Origin: Kryptolebias marmoratus
Lineage: Eukaryota > Chordata > Actinopteri > Cyprinodontiformes > Rivulidae
Assembly: GCF_001649575.2 (NCBI RefSeq)
Contig: NC_051434.1
Location: 24,478,817-24,542,816, forward strand
Direction of reading: 5' to 3'
Length of the DNA: 64,000 nt
The stretch's first letter is position 1. Every line of letters begins with the position of its first letter. Positions 1 through 19,025 of this stretch are shown here, piece after piece. Both the position numbers and the translations under genes were made by a program. Below the pieces are notes generated by a model that was not told the origin of the DNA, made no database searches, and was given only the letters and a program-made list of their open reading frames with translations.

Positions 1-195
1 AGATACAACTTCCAAATACGATTGGAAGGCAAACCATTTCCCAACAGTTGTCAGAGTGACCCACACAAAAAAAGGACAAAAATCACAAGGAAGTGATACA
101 TGTCACAGGGTGCTGAGCCTGAGTCATCGGGTTTGGATGGATGTTTGTGAGTTCTCAGTGCAATGGGACAGTGTTTCAACACAAAGAGCTATCAG

Positions 196-3100
196 TCAGC
201 AGTGGCAGCCCTTCTCAGGAGACGCAGCAGCGAGTTCCTCCTCCTCCTCGCCCGGATAAAGGACCTTGGCAGTGAGGCCGCTCTTTACGCCGTCCCATCC
301 GTCGCGGGTGACAATCTCGCCCATCTTCATCAGCTCGTAGATGTCTCTGGTCAGCAGCTCAAACGCCCGGTCCACGTTGCTGTTGCACTTGGCTGATGTC
401 TCGATGTAGCGGATGCCCAGCTCGGCAGCGAGCTGCTCTGCCTCGTCCCGGCTCACCTTCCGGTCCTTGTTCAGGTCGCTCTTGTGGCCAATCAGGATGT
501 AGACCATGTGGTGAGGCAGGATGTGCTCACTCACCTCCTTGTGCCATTCTCTCACATGCTCAAAGGTTTTGCGGTTGGTCAGGTCAAAGACAAGCAGTCC
601 CCCAACAGAGTTGCGGTAATATGACGTCGTGATTGACCTGGTGGGTAAAAATATTAAGACAAAATTATTCAGGCTTGTCATTTTATAAGAGCTGAGCTAA
701 TACAACCACCATCTGCAAAGAAGAATGCCTGGTACCCTTAAATAACAGAAAGAAGCTGAAGAGATGAGTTTACTGTACATCTGAGGAGGAAAATTACAAG
801 TTAGTCAGTTTCAATTAGCAGTCTTTACAAAACAAGCCTGAAGCCCAGTTTTATGTAACCTCACATAATATAAGACAAACCAAAGTCAAGTCAAGTCACA
901 AAACCAGAAAAACAAGTCAAACTGACCATTTTGAAGTGAGAATCTGTGGAAAGGTTAAGAAGAATTAATCTTACTTACTGTAAATACTTTGTTGAATTAC
1001 TTAAGATTGAAAATAAAATAAACTATTATTTCAAACAGGACCTAAATGGATTGCTTCTGTCCTAAAACAACTACAATCTGAAAAGGTTTATAGAGGTTCA
1101 TGCAAATACTATTTCAGAAACATTTACATTAATGTTCCTCAATGGAAAATTGAGAAGACTTCAAATATCTATAAAATATTATCTACATTTTATAATATCA
1201 TCAAAAGATTTAAAGAATCTGGAGAAATCTCTGAGGTCAAAGGTCAAGGCTGAAAGTCAACATTGGATGCCTGTGATCTTCGGGCCCTCAGGGGCCACTG
1301 CATTAAAAACAACTCTGGTTCTGTTCTGGACATCAGGAACACTTCCACACATCACAGTTCAAATGCTGCTTAAAGCTCTATCAGGCAAAGAAGAAGCCAA
1401 ACGGGATCACCACCCAGAACCTCTGTCATCTACTCTGGACCAAAGCAGAAAACTGTTCTGGAGTCAGTCAAACCTACATGTGAAACACTATTTGGAAACC
1501 ACAGACACAACGTCCTCAGTGCTAAAGAGACGAGGGACCGTCTAGCTTGTTCTCAGGACACACTAAAAGCCTGCCTCTCTCATGGTATGGGGGTGCATGA
1601 GTTCCTCTGGTATGGGCAGATTACACATCAATGCAGACAAGTATATCCAGGTTTTATAAAACATATTCTCCCATCCAGACTTTGCATGTTTCAGTAAGCC
1701 AATGCTAAACTACAGACTGCATCCATTACAGCAGCAGGGTTTATCGTAGAGGAGTCTGGCTGCTGAACTGACCTGCCTGCAGTTCAGACCTCTTTATAAG
1801 TAAAAACATTTGGCACATCGTAAAACAAAGACCCAGGACTGTTGAACATCTAGAATGGGACAGTATTTCCTCTAAAGCCTCCAGCAGCTGCTCTCCCCAG
1901 TTCCTGGATGTTTACAGACTGTTGTTAAAAGAAGAGGGGATGCTTCACAGAGGGAAACATGGACCTGGAACAACTGGTTAAAAATGTGTTGCTGTATCAA
2001 ATTCAAAAAAATAATATACATTTTTTTCAACATTTGATATGTTTACCATTTCCTTGTGAATAAAATGTGGGTATAAGAGATTTGCAAATCATTGCATTGT
2101 GTTTTTATTTGTATTCTTTTTGACATTTTACAGAAAGACCCAACTTGTTGCAAGTTCTTCTGTATTTTGCACTTGTTCTGTATAAATTAAAGACTGGTCA
2201 TTATTTTTAGGTGGGCAAACTTAAATAATATATATCAGCAGAGTATTAAAAACTGATTTCCCCTGTTGTAGAATCAGTTTTAGCCTAACAGTGTCATCAT
2301 GATGTCAGTTGTTTGGAGAGCTGCATCCAAACTCGTCTGTGTCAGTTGCATAACCACATTCCTCGACTCTGCTTGGAATGAAGGCAGCGCAGGCAGATAA
2401 ATGCATTCTACATGCTACAGTGTGCACAGTCATCTCTGAATGTAGTCTGATCGACGTTATGTGTGTACATCTATGATACCAAGTCAGATATCTAAGCAGG
2501 TTCAAAGAGTCAAGTGTATTTAGGCATATTTGCTGTACATAATGGTTTGATTTAGGCCCATTTGTAAGAAAACAAACATGCACTTAAGTTCTATGGTGGA
2601 GAAGAGCAAAGGCTTGCATTTTGTGCAGGTTTCATGAACACAAGGTCCAAACCTGTGAAAACTGGTGATTGATTTCAAGAGCATTTCCACACAGTCATTC
2701 TGTGGAAAAGTGAAAGTCTAAAGCTTAGTGAAGCCTGACAGGGAACACCCTCTGAGGCTTCGAAAGGAAAAGCAGATCTAAGAGTGGAGCCACTTTAAAA
2801 AGAAAAGAAACCCTTTCTGACAGCGACAACACATGAAAACAAAGGAGCAACAAGCCTGATGACTGAGAATGAAAAACAAAAATACAGACATGGAGAAATC
2901 TATTTGTACCATTCCTCATTAATTAAAAACATTAAAAATAACTGATGTGACTGGAGCCAAAAAGCTCCAGTTTGGTCTCATCAGTCCCAGAAACATCTCC
3001 CAGAGACTTTGGTGCTTATCAACATGAATTTTGGTAAATTCCTATCTGGATTTTTGGGGGGTTTTCTGTCAGAAGATGAGTCCTCGTGGGTCTTCTTCCA

Positions 3101-4246
3101 TGGAGCCCATTATGATTCAAAATGTAAGGGATGGTGTGATCAGAAAGCTTGAATGGGTTTGGATGGTTTCCTTTGCTCTTTTTCTACCATCTGCACTGTC
3201 AGTTGATCAACCTGGGGCTGCATTTCCTCTTTCGTCCACATCCTGGGAGGTTGGCTGCAGTCTTATGAACCTTCGACTGTAATAATGCTGCGGTCAGAGG
3301 AACATGAAGCTGCTCGGAGATGGTCATCAACATGGATATCTATAATCTTCTTTCTGAGCTCCTCAGACAGCTCTCCTTTGCTTTCTCTGCTCCATGCTCA
3401 GTGAGGGGAACACAACCACACCAAACCACCCAGTGGCTGTGTGTTCCATTTAAACAGGCTGGATGGCTGATGGAAAACTGTAAGGAGCTACGGTCTAATA
3501 CTTAGTTTAAAACATGACTATAATCCAAAGATTATTCACCTCTTTAAGGGTACCAACAAATCTTTCCCTATAATATTAACATATCTTTGTAAAATAAACA
3601 ACTAATCATTTCTTTGTGCATTTTTTGTTTACTCTATCACACAGTAAACACAGGTAGATATTCATTAGACAACTGATTTTAAATGAACCACGTTTTAAAA
3701 GAGATGAAGCATCATTTCAGTGAGATATAAGGGAGTCTGGACTGACCTGTCCTACCTCTGTTGCCTTGGAGACAGTGGAGTCAGAATGTGGATCACACTG
3801 AGGCCTAAATATAAGAAGGCTGCCCATCATCCAAGCATGAATGATAAAGACTAGAACCATTTTATCAGCTCATCCTGACCCGTTTAGACTCGACACTCGC
3901 TGCTTTACATCCTCCAGAGACAGTTAAAGGGCCTCGTTTCATATCAAGGTTTTTATTTATTTATTTATTTTTAAACGACATACAAAAGGCCTCCTAAACG
4001 TCAAATCTCCCCCAGGAAAGGTGTTGGTTACCTGAATCGTTCCTGGCCCGCCGTGTCCCAGAGCTGGAGCTTTATCTTCACCCCGGGCTCGATGCCAAGC
4101 GAGCGGGCATAGAAGTCCACGCCGACCGTGGGGTCCGCCACGTCGCTGTAAATCCCGTCCGTGAAGCGTTTCAGCAGCGACGACTTCCCCACCGTGGAGT
4201 CCCCCAGCAGGATGATTCGGAACTGGTATTGCCACAAAGTATCCAT
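196..4246 (-). CDS. rab42: Rab39/Rab42-group small GTPase, two exons
   Basis: Small membrane-bound GTPase of the Rab family, expected to act in vesicle traffic. Coding exons are 4032-4246 and 196-637, joined AG|G at a GT-AG intron, giving 218 residues, the usual Rab length. Visible motifs: P-loop GDSTVGKS, switch I PTVGVDF, switch II WDTAGQERFR ending at the splice, the GHKSD form of the guanine motif as in Rab39 and Rab42, ETSAK, and a C-terminal CHC that should be doubly prenylated. I chose the ATG at 4244-4246 because MDTLWQYQFR aligns with Rab39/42 N-termini. An in-frame ATG at 4358-4360 would add 38 low-complexity residues and looks like 5' UTR. Rab42 rather than Rab39 is an inference from overall resemblance and from the neighbouring snoRNA host gene. 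The polyadenylation site lies beyond the window start. Confidence 0.9.
1085..2150. mobile_element. Tc1/mariner-IS630-type DNA transposon fossil in the rab42 intron
   Basis: The sequence reads as a long-decayed transposon. It keeps phrases typical of an abundant fish element of the Tc1/IS630 group, such as the segment around 1680-1700 (ACTTTGCATGTTTCAGTAAG) and the tail around 2060-2090 (AATAAAATGTGGG then CATTGCATTGTGTTT). There is no open transposase. The 137-codon open frame at 1132-1545 is chance translation within it. Family placement rests on recognition of the sequence; edges are approximate. Confidence 0.5.
2940..3510 (-). mobile_element. Tc1/mariner transposase fossil
   Basis: Reverse-strand remnant with wording typical of Tc1-like elements, for example TTTGGTCTCATCAG near 2972 followed by a run of decayed transposase-like sequence. 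No intact frame survives. It lies in the rab42 intron. The rest of that intron (640-1085, 2150-2940, 3510-4030) holds nothing I can name. Confidence 0.45.
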
Positions 4247-4770
4247 GGCATGACGAGAGGATGAGGCGCGTGTGAACAAAGCCCTGCGCGCGCACGGCGT
4301 GTTTACCCGGAGCCCCGGCTGCTCCTGCTGCTCCTGCTGCTCAGGAAGAGACCGCAGCAATCATGTGACAGCTTTACCTCTGCTCTACTAGCTGCTATAA
4401 CCCCTATAAACACGCTGCAGGAGCCTTGGTGTCAACATTATTTCACCACATTTGAGTAAAAACCTGTGTGCGGCTTCGTTACATAAAGTATCGCAATTCA
4501 GACTTGAATAACTTATCGCCTCAACTGCTTTTCCAAAACCAAATGCTTCAAATCTGTGGTGTTGCTGTCCGTGGTTCTGAAGGCTAAAGAGACTCCATTT
4601 TTGCTCATTTCTAAAACATGTTACTTAAATTAAATTTACAATCATATTTTTCTTCTCCGAAAACAAATGTGAAAGCAATGACGCGTAAAAACAATAACTG
4701 TTCGTTTCAATACGTTTAATACGTAAAGGGTTGGCAAACGTGTCAAACCAGCTTAACAAACCTAAAGAAA

Positions 4771-4789
4771 ACTACTTTTCCCAACATGC
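4771..4789 (+). promoter_or_regulatory. ZNF143/STAF-type site, copy 1
   Basis: ACTACTTTTCCCAACATGC fits the extended ZNF143 (STAF) promoter motif ACTACAnnTCCCAnnATGC with one departure (T for A at position 6). It lies between the divergent rab42 and snoRNA-host starts. Confidence 0.6.
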
Positions 4790-4929
4790 AAGCCGTTCGC
4801 GGCCCTATCAGGGGGAGACGGCGAAATAAAAAGAAATATGTGGCGTTATTGATATGTAAAAACATAACTAAGATATTTAAGTGTTGGTAAACGTCACAAA
4901 TCAGCTTGTTTCATGACGAACCTTTAAAA

Positions 4930-4948
4930 ACTACATTTCCCATCATGC
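4930..4948 (+). promoter_or_regulatory. ZNF143/STAF-type site, copy 2
   Basis: ACTACATTTCCCATCATGC is a full match to the extended ZNF143 motif, 159 bp downstream of copy 1 and about 85 bp upstream of the predicted start of the snoRNA-host gene. ZNF143 is known for promoters of snRNA, snoRNA and housekeeping genes. Confidence 0.7.
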
Positions 4949-5004
4949 ATGCTGTTCACGTGAGCTGCGCGGCCCAATCAGAGGTGAATACCGAACTGCC
5001 AGCG

Positions 5005-5045
5005 TATAAAAACAGCCGGAGAGCAGCACCGTTCCTCTTTCCGCT
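5005..5045 (+). promoter_or_regulatory. TATA box and 5'TOP-like start of the snoRNA-host gene
   Basis: TATAAAAA begins at 5005. About 30 bp downstream lies a pyrimidine run (TTCCTCTTTCC, about 5032-5042) suited to a 5'TOP start, the usual start type of vertebrate snoRNA host genes. A CCAAT box sits at 4974-4978. Confidence 0.65.
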
Positions 5046-5835
5046 GCACAACTTTGACCGTAGGAGGAAGTTGGGCCGAGCTTCAGTTTTGGTAAAATTG
5101 CAGATTTTGCTTTGTTCCTCATATATATTGTAATCTCTTACGAGTGATTATTCAGTAAACATATTTTGGATAATCTTTAATGTCAAGCCGCTAAAGTGTG
5201 TAAGCTAGTAGGCTAGCCACGTTAGCTGTGGCGCGCGGACTCTTCTTGATTATCGTAACGCACTGACGTCATATTTACACCAGGCGAGATTAAACATTTA
5301 AGAGTTTTAATGTAGCGGTAAAGGTCGAGTTTACTTTGTATTTATCTTGCAGAATTTAATTGAGCTTAAAGGTGGTATAAATGCTAATCGGGAACAAACC
5401 ACGTGGTGCGGCCTTGTTCATGAGCTGCATTAATGTGCCCAGAACGACAAAGTTACTTTGAATCGCAGTAACTCTATCAGCTTATAAATTATTAAAATAA
5501 CAATGGTTTTTGTACTCTAAATATTAGACTGGAAGCGATTTCTCTATATGCTAACAGTTCTCACATGCGCTGCAAACTAGAAATAGACTAGTATGCAATA
5601 GATCTGTTTTCAACCTGTAGTTGTAATCCTTGAATAGTTTAGCATTTATAAAACTCACCAATGGTAACTTCCCTGTGATGTAGAAGCTTTTCCAGTTGGC
5701 CTGAGTTTGTAAGCGCTCCACCCTCCCTCTCCTTTCAGGGTCCATTGCAGCGGGACGTCGTCCTCAGCTCTCAGTATGGACGGAGGCGCAGGATGCTGGT
5801 GAGTTTCTCTGGGCATGGAAACGCTTGGTGTGACA

Positions 5836-5953
5836 GGCTCCCATCGAAGCCGTTCGTGCTTTGTGTAGCAGCGAGCGGTCAAAAGGAAGCCAAGATGAAG
5901 ACTTTCGCCGACGGTCGCTGTTCAGTTTAAAAGTAACTGTTCCAGCAACATTT
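5836..5953 (+). ncRNA. Box H/ACA snoRNA candidate, intron 2
   Basis: The 5' hairpin is strong. A basal stem GGCT (5836-5839) pairs with AGCC (5888-5891). A long upper stem CCGTTCGTGCT (5850-5860) pairs with AGCAGCGAGCGG (5867-5878). The two leave internal-loop strands of 9-10 nt, like a pseudouridylation pocket. An H box AGATGA follows at 5893-5898. A second, smaller hairpin (GCTG..CAGTT / AACTG..CAGC) leads to ACA at 5948-5950, three bases from the proposed end. The second pocket is tiny, so only the first hairpin is likely to guide modification. Target not assigned. Confidence 0.6.
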
Positions 5954-6002
5954 AGGGGAAGGACATTTGTAATTAACTAGAGTGAGAAAATGTGTATAAC
6001 TT

Positions 6003-6190
6003 TAACACGGTGGTGTCCTGGAGGGCCACTGTCCTGCATGGTTTAGTTGTTTCTCTGCTTTGACACACCTGATTTGAATGAGCAATTAACAGGCTTCTGC
6101 AGAACTTGAAGATCTACTAAAGATCAGGGGAAAAATGTAAAATATGCAGGATATGAGCCCTCCAGGACCAGGATTAAACACCACTGCTTT
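6003..6190. mobile_element. hAT-type non-autonomous element (MITE-like)
   Basis: The ends are imperfect inverted repeats: GGTGGTGTCCTGGAGGGCCA at the left against CCCTCCAGGACC..ACACCACTG at the right. The interior (CAATTAACAGGCTTCTGCAGA) is typical of a common fish hAT-like short element. It sits in intron 2 of the snoRNA-host gene. A related copy lies at 25845-26035. Confidence 0.55.
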
Positions 6191-6348
6191 AAAAATGAGT
6201 CCAGTGGTTCTCAGCCAGTTCAAACTAAACTGACTGGTGGAGACTAATTATTAACAGTGTCACTAAAGTGTTGAGGATTCTCAACTTTCAGTCTTCATTT
6301 GAAGTGCACTACTGTAGGTTAAATTTTACACACAAGGGGAAGATGACA

Positions 6349-6526
6349 ATAAATGTGCACATCCAGAAATAGTTTAAGGACCAGCACTGGTGAGACAAAA
6401 AATGCCACATTTAAGTCTGACAGTCACATCTTGGTTAGTGTTTGGCATAGTTTGTTGCCCTTCACAGCTGAGCTGAGCCAAATAAACTCCCAGGAAAGGG
6501 CAATTTTAATAACTACAAATATTTTC
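6349..6526 (+). ncRNA. Possible second H/ACA snoRNA, intron 2 (weak)
   Basis: Two stems are visible: AAATGTG with CACATTT, and TTGCCCTT with AAGGGCAA below which TAGT pairs with ACTA just before an ACA. The H box is poor, the total length is long for the class, and the end lies only about 12 nt from the next exon. It may be chance. Confidence 0.25.
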
Positions 6527-6623
6527 ATGTGTTCCAGGTTTTGGCTGTCACTAAAACTGCATAAACATGCCAGAAAAGAACCCTGCAGGTAAATTTTCTG
6601 AATAATGTGCAGTACAACTGTTC

Positions 6624-6689
6624 TGGCTGTGATGACAAACTTGCCCTCACTGAGAAGAATCTTGATTGAGACATTCTTTTACTGAGCCG
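6624..6689 (+). ncRNA. Box C/D snoRNA, intron 3
   Basis: C box GTGATGA (6629-6635), D' box CTGA (6650-6653), a loose C' around 6662-6670, and D box CTGA (6682-6685). GGC (6625-6627) and GCC (6686-6688) close the terminal stem. The 3' end is about 70 nt before exon 4. The ten bases ending two before D' (ACTTGCCCTC) are complementary to GAGGGCAAGT of the conserved 530-loop region of 18S rRNA, so it probably guides 2'-O-methylation there. This resembles the SNORD103 target area, but I cannot confirm the exact residue. Confidence 0.8.
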
Positions 6690-6842
6690 CCACTTCTCTT
6701 AAATAAATGCATACAACTATTTTCAAATGCTAAAGGATTATTTTTTTCCTCCCTTAAGGTGATATCTGAAACAAATGTCACCAAATGGAAGCTACAAACA
6801 TCATGGTAATTTTCCTCTACAAACGATCAGTTCATTGGTTTA

Positions 6843-6975
6843 TAGCATGCTATCCTAAGGATCCGAGCTCCTCATAGCTTCTGGTTCTCCAAATGCATGC
6901 GAGATGAGGATTGGGCGGTCTTTGACTGTTGAGGCCCCTCTTTGCCACCAGCAGCCACTCAGCTGCCCTACAGTG
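6843..6975 (+). ncRNA. Box H/ACA snoRNA, intron 4
   Basis: Classic hairpin-hinge-hairpin-tail order. Hairpin 1 is closed by GCATGC (6845-6850) with GCATGC (6895-6900). H box AGATGA is at 6902-6907. Hairpin 2 has a basal stem GGGC (6913-6916) with GCCC (6965-6968), an upper stem CTGTTG (6926-6931) with CAGCAG (6949-6954), and a pocket with 9- and 10-nt strands. ACA is at 6970-6972, three bases from the end. The distance from pocket top to ACA is 15 nt, as expected. About 50 nt separate it from exon 5. Target not assigned. Confidence 0.75.
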
Positions 6976-7131
6976 AAATCACTGACAAGTTGTTCTCAAT
7001 TAACACACCTGTCATTACTTTCAGGTGTGAAGAAGCCTTGGGTCTCTGGTTTCTTGGATCTGTGTGGGGGCTACAGATTTGCACCTGAAAGGTATGCATG
7101 CATGTTACATCTACAGAACACTGCTGCTTCT

Positions 7132-7197
7132 GATCCATGATGAGCTTCCAAACAATGTGGACTGCTGGATGAAGTTTGCGGATATGGGACTGAGATC
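7132..7197 (+). ncRNA. Box C/D snoRNA, intron 5
   Basis: C box ATGATGA (7137-7143) and D box CTGA (7190-7193) are enclosed by GATC (7132-7135) pairing with GATC (7194-7197). A C'-like GGATGA lies near 7167, and the D' box is degenerate (CTGC near 7162). The 3' end is 68 nt before exon 6. The guide next to D reads GCGGATATGGGA; I could not assign a reliable target from memory. Confidence 0.8.
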
Positions 7198-7375
7198 TTG
7201 TTTTAATTTAAATGTGTCCAAAGAACTTCACAAGTGAGGATTAAAAATGAGTTTTGTGTTCTCAGGTGCTGAAGTCTGATCCACAGAGTCGGACAGGAGT
7301 CCAGACTGGTGTGTGAAGGCAACTCTTACATGAGGATCAAATGTTTAAATCAAACTTTTAATTCAAATAAAAGGA

Positions 7376-7405
7376 GGAAAAAACATTTTGTGGCTTTTGT
7401 TTATT
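7376..7405. terminator. Convergent polyadenylation signals of the snoRNA-host gene and ctps1
   Basis: AATAAA on the plus strand (7376-7381) serves the host gene. TTTATT at 7400-7405 is AATAAA on the minus strand and suits the ctps1 3' UTR, whose stop codon is at 7583-7585. The 3' ends of the two genes should touch or overlap. Confidence 0.6.
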
Positions 7406-7582
7406 GTATTGTCTGCACATAATACAGTAAAAGAAATAAAACAGTTATATACAATAAGGCCACAAAAGTTCCATTAAATATGCAAATCTAAATGAATTTT
7501 GCTTGGTTCCTTGAATGGACAAAGCTGCCTGTCAGTGCATGCCCAATACTAAAAGCCAGAGGATGAAGTCACATTTGTCAAA

Positions 7583-17118
<9,536 letters not shown>

Positions 17119-17384
17119 TTATCTGTACAGAAAAGGCAGGCTCTAAAACGTGTTATTGTGTGAATGCTGATTCAACATTTACACTGTCGTTAACATCTGC
17201 ACTATGTGCCATTTTAACTCTTCATAAATTAAAACATTCAGCTCAGGTGGGTATAGTGCACTATGACTTTATACTTTTTGAATTATTGACCTTTATCTAC
17301 AAAAAACTCATGAAATACACTGATATCTCTTCAATAAATTCCATTTGATGTCTGAAATCTATTTTTGTCTTCCTATGCTCCTTT

Positions 17385-17640
17385 TAGCTACAGTATTGCA
17401 TGTTTTAGTTGTTAGGTATGATTTGGCTTATTGTAGCTTTTAGCTACAGATTTGTTACATTTAGCTCTAATTTGATTTTGCTCATTTTTGCTACATGCTG
17501 CAGCTTTGATAATGATTTGGCTACATTTAACTTGAAGCTCTTGTTTTGTTACTTTAGTTTTTAGTCAATAGTAGCTTTTATCTACAGTTTTGCTAACTGT
17601 AGCGTTTAGATATGACTTTCCAAGTTTATTATCTAATGTT
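17385..17640 (-). repeat. Degenerate minisatellite, reverse of the 12.3-kb array
   Basis: Imperfect units around TAGCTTTTAGCTACAGTTTT in ctps1 intron 1. A continuation lies at 18125-18400. Confidence 0.55.
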
Positions 17641-17649
17641 TTGCTAATT

Positions 17650-17885
17650 TTGTCTTAACTACATCTATCCACTTCCGTTAGCCGCTTCTCCTTTCTGTGT
17701 CGGGGGGAGCTGGTGTCTATCTCCAGCAGTCACTGTGTGAGACGCAGGGGACACCTTGGACAGGTCACAAGTCCATCACCGGGACACATAGAGACAAACA
17801 ACCATTCACACTCACTCATACCTACAGACAATGAACCGAACATGCCTGTGTCTGGTCTGTAGGAAGAAGCTGGAGTATGAGGAGA
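17650..17885 (+). repeat. LINE 3'-tail-type fish repeat
   Basis: CATCTATCCACTTCCGTTAG, GACACCTTGGACAGGTCAC and GACAAACAACCATTCACACT follow the order of a LINE 3' end spread through fish genomes. It leads straight into the minisatellite at 17890. Confidence 0.5.
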
Positions 17886-17889
17886 AACC

Positions 17890-18053
17890 CCATGACCAGG
17901 GAGACCAGGGAGAACACGGAGACCAGGGAGAACACGGAGAACAGGGAGAACACGGAGAACAGGGTGAACACGGAGAACACGGAGACCAAGGAGAACACGG
18001 AGACCAGGGAGAACACGGAGAACAGGGAGAACACAGAGAACAGGGAGAACAGG
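17890..18053 (+). repeat. 9/18-bp minisatellite GAGAACACG / GAGACCAGG
   Basis: About eighteen 9-bp units alternate between GGAGAACAC and GGAGA(A/C)CAG types. It probably grew from the GGGAGAACA phrase of the preceding LINE tail. It lies in ctps1 intron 1. Confidence 0.85.
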
Positions 18054-18124
18054 ATGGCCTCAGGCCAGGTGGTCAGCCTGCGACCTTCAACACGCTCTAA
18101 CCACGACCCTACAATGCTGTCCCG

Positions 18125-18400
18125 TCTTAACTACAGTTTGCCTAATTTTAGATGTTCACTACTGTTTTAAAAATGTAAACCTTTTACTACAGTTTGGATT
18201 ATTGTAGCTTTTAGCTACAGCTTTGCTAGTAGCTACTGTTTCTTTCATTTTTTGCTACAATGTTGCTAATTTTAACTTTTACATACAGTTTTAATTTTGC
18301 TACTGTTTTGTTACATTTAGCTGAGTAAGTAAACTTAGGTTTTGCTAAGTTTAGATTTGGTTGTGATACCTTTTAGCAACCTAGCCTAGCACTCAGCATT
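18125..18400 (-). repeat. Degenerate minisatellite, second block
   Basis: Units of TAGCTTTTAGCTACAG continue after the LINE-tail/minisatellite insertion, so the array at 17385-18400 seems to have been split by that insertion. Confidence 0.5.
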
Positions 18401-18779
18401 CTTACAGAAACTTGCATTTTTCCTAGTTTTGTCTGTGTTGCATCAAACTGGTGGCCATCACCAGGTTAGAATCCAACCTGACCAAACTCCAGTCGATTAT
18501 CTTGTGAAAGTGCCTGAAAGCCCAGTGGGAAATTCAATAGTTGAACTTTGGGTTTTAACGTTTTCTCCACACAATGGCATTTGTGGTTGTTGTGCTATGG
18601 TTCATTTAACTGTTTACTACTGTGAACAAGAAAATAGGCCTTCAAACAGCACATAACCTTTTATGCAAATGATTTTACGCAGTTATAGCCATGTCTGTGC
18701 TGGTGACTCCAACAGGTAATGCCAAAGTTTAAAACTAAATACCTGTATGATTAGTTAGCACTAAAAGTATGAGTTGGGG

Positions 18780-19025
18780 ATGACTCTCAGCTACTACCAC
18801 ACTAAATCTCAGACCGTTATCTGTAAAATCAGCTGAGTTTCAGGCATTTTTGTGTTGGTTAAAGTTAGCTGTAGCATCCATCTTGAATTGGACTGACTCT
18901 AAACGTTGTTCAGCCATAGATTTACATCCAGTCAGTAGTTTGCGACAGTCTTATTAAAGTCCGTTATGGGGACGTGAGATATTTAAGTAACATAAAGACA
19001 AAGACACACACGGGCGGGCGATAAT
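18780..19025 (+). repeat. Unclassified interspersed repeat, copy 3
   Basis: GATGACTCTCAGCTACTACC, TTGTGTTGGTTAAAGTTAGC, CATCCATCTTGAATTGGAC and a GACAAAGACACACACGGGCG tail match copies 1 and 2. Confidence 0.5.

Larger units (their letters stand above)
4730..4983. repeat. Diverged tandem duplication in the rab42 / snoRNA-host promoter region
   Basis: Two related units, about 4730-4813 and 4884-4983, share the order GTTGG(C/T)AAACGT, a CAGCTT segment, the ACTAC..TCCCA..ATGC motif, a GTTC(G/A)CG segment, and GGCCC(T/A)ATCAG. The second unit keeps a perfect CCAAT box (4974-4978) where the first has CCTAT. The second is nearer the predicted transcription start of the plus-strand gene. Confidence 0.6.
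5035..7400 (+). ncRNA. snoRNA host gene, six exons, SNHG12-like by position
   Basis: Predicted exons: about 5035-5091, 5739-5798, 6538-6588, 6759-6805, 7025-7091, and 7266 to about 7400. Each internal exon is short (47-67 nt) with an AG before it and GT after it (GTGAGT, GTAAAT, GTAATT, GTATGC). No open frame runs through the joined exons that I would call a protein. An AATAAA lies at 7376-7381. The introns carry box C/D and H/ACA snoRNAs, and both C/D RNAs end 68-70 nt before the next exon, the spacing usual for intron-processed C/D snoRNAs. In human, SNHG12 with mixed C/D and H/ACA snoRNAs lies near RAB42, which suggests but does not prove orthology. Intron 1 (5092-5738) shows no snoRNA that I could support. 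Confidence 0.75.

Noticed and set aside
1132..1545. 137-codon open frame in the rab42 intron
   Set aside because: Falls inside a decayed Tc1/IS630-type element and does not read as transposase.
5650..5715. Possible C/D snoRNA in host intron 1 (GTGATGT ... CTGA)
   Set aside because: Boxes are only about 30 nt apart, with a poor C box and no closing stem.
7180..7193. 28S target for the intron-5 C/D guide
   Set aside because: The best 28S stretch I could recall (CTCATAACCGC) leaves an internal mismatch and a wobble pair, so I do not claim it.
17831..18170. Collagen-like Gly-X-Y open frame ([15 protein letters not shown]...)
   Set aside because: It is translation of the 9-bp minisatellite in ctps1 intron 1. 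Another frame and the reverse strand are equally open, and nothing else supports a protein.
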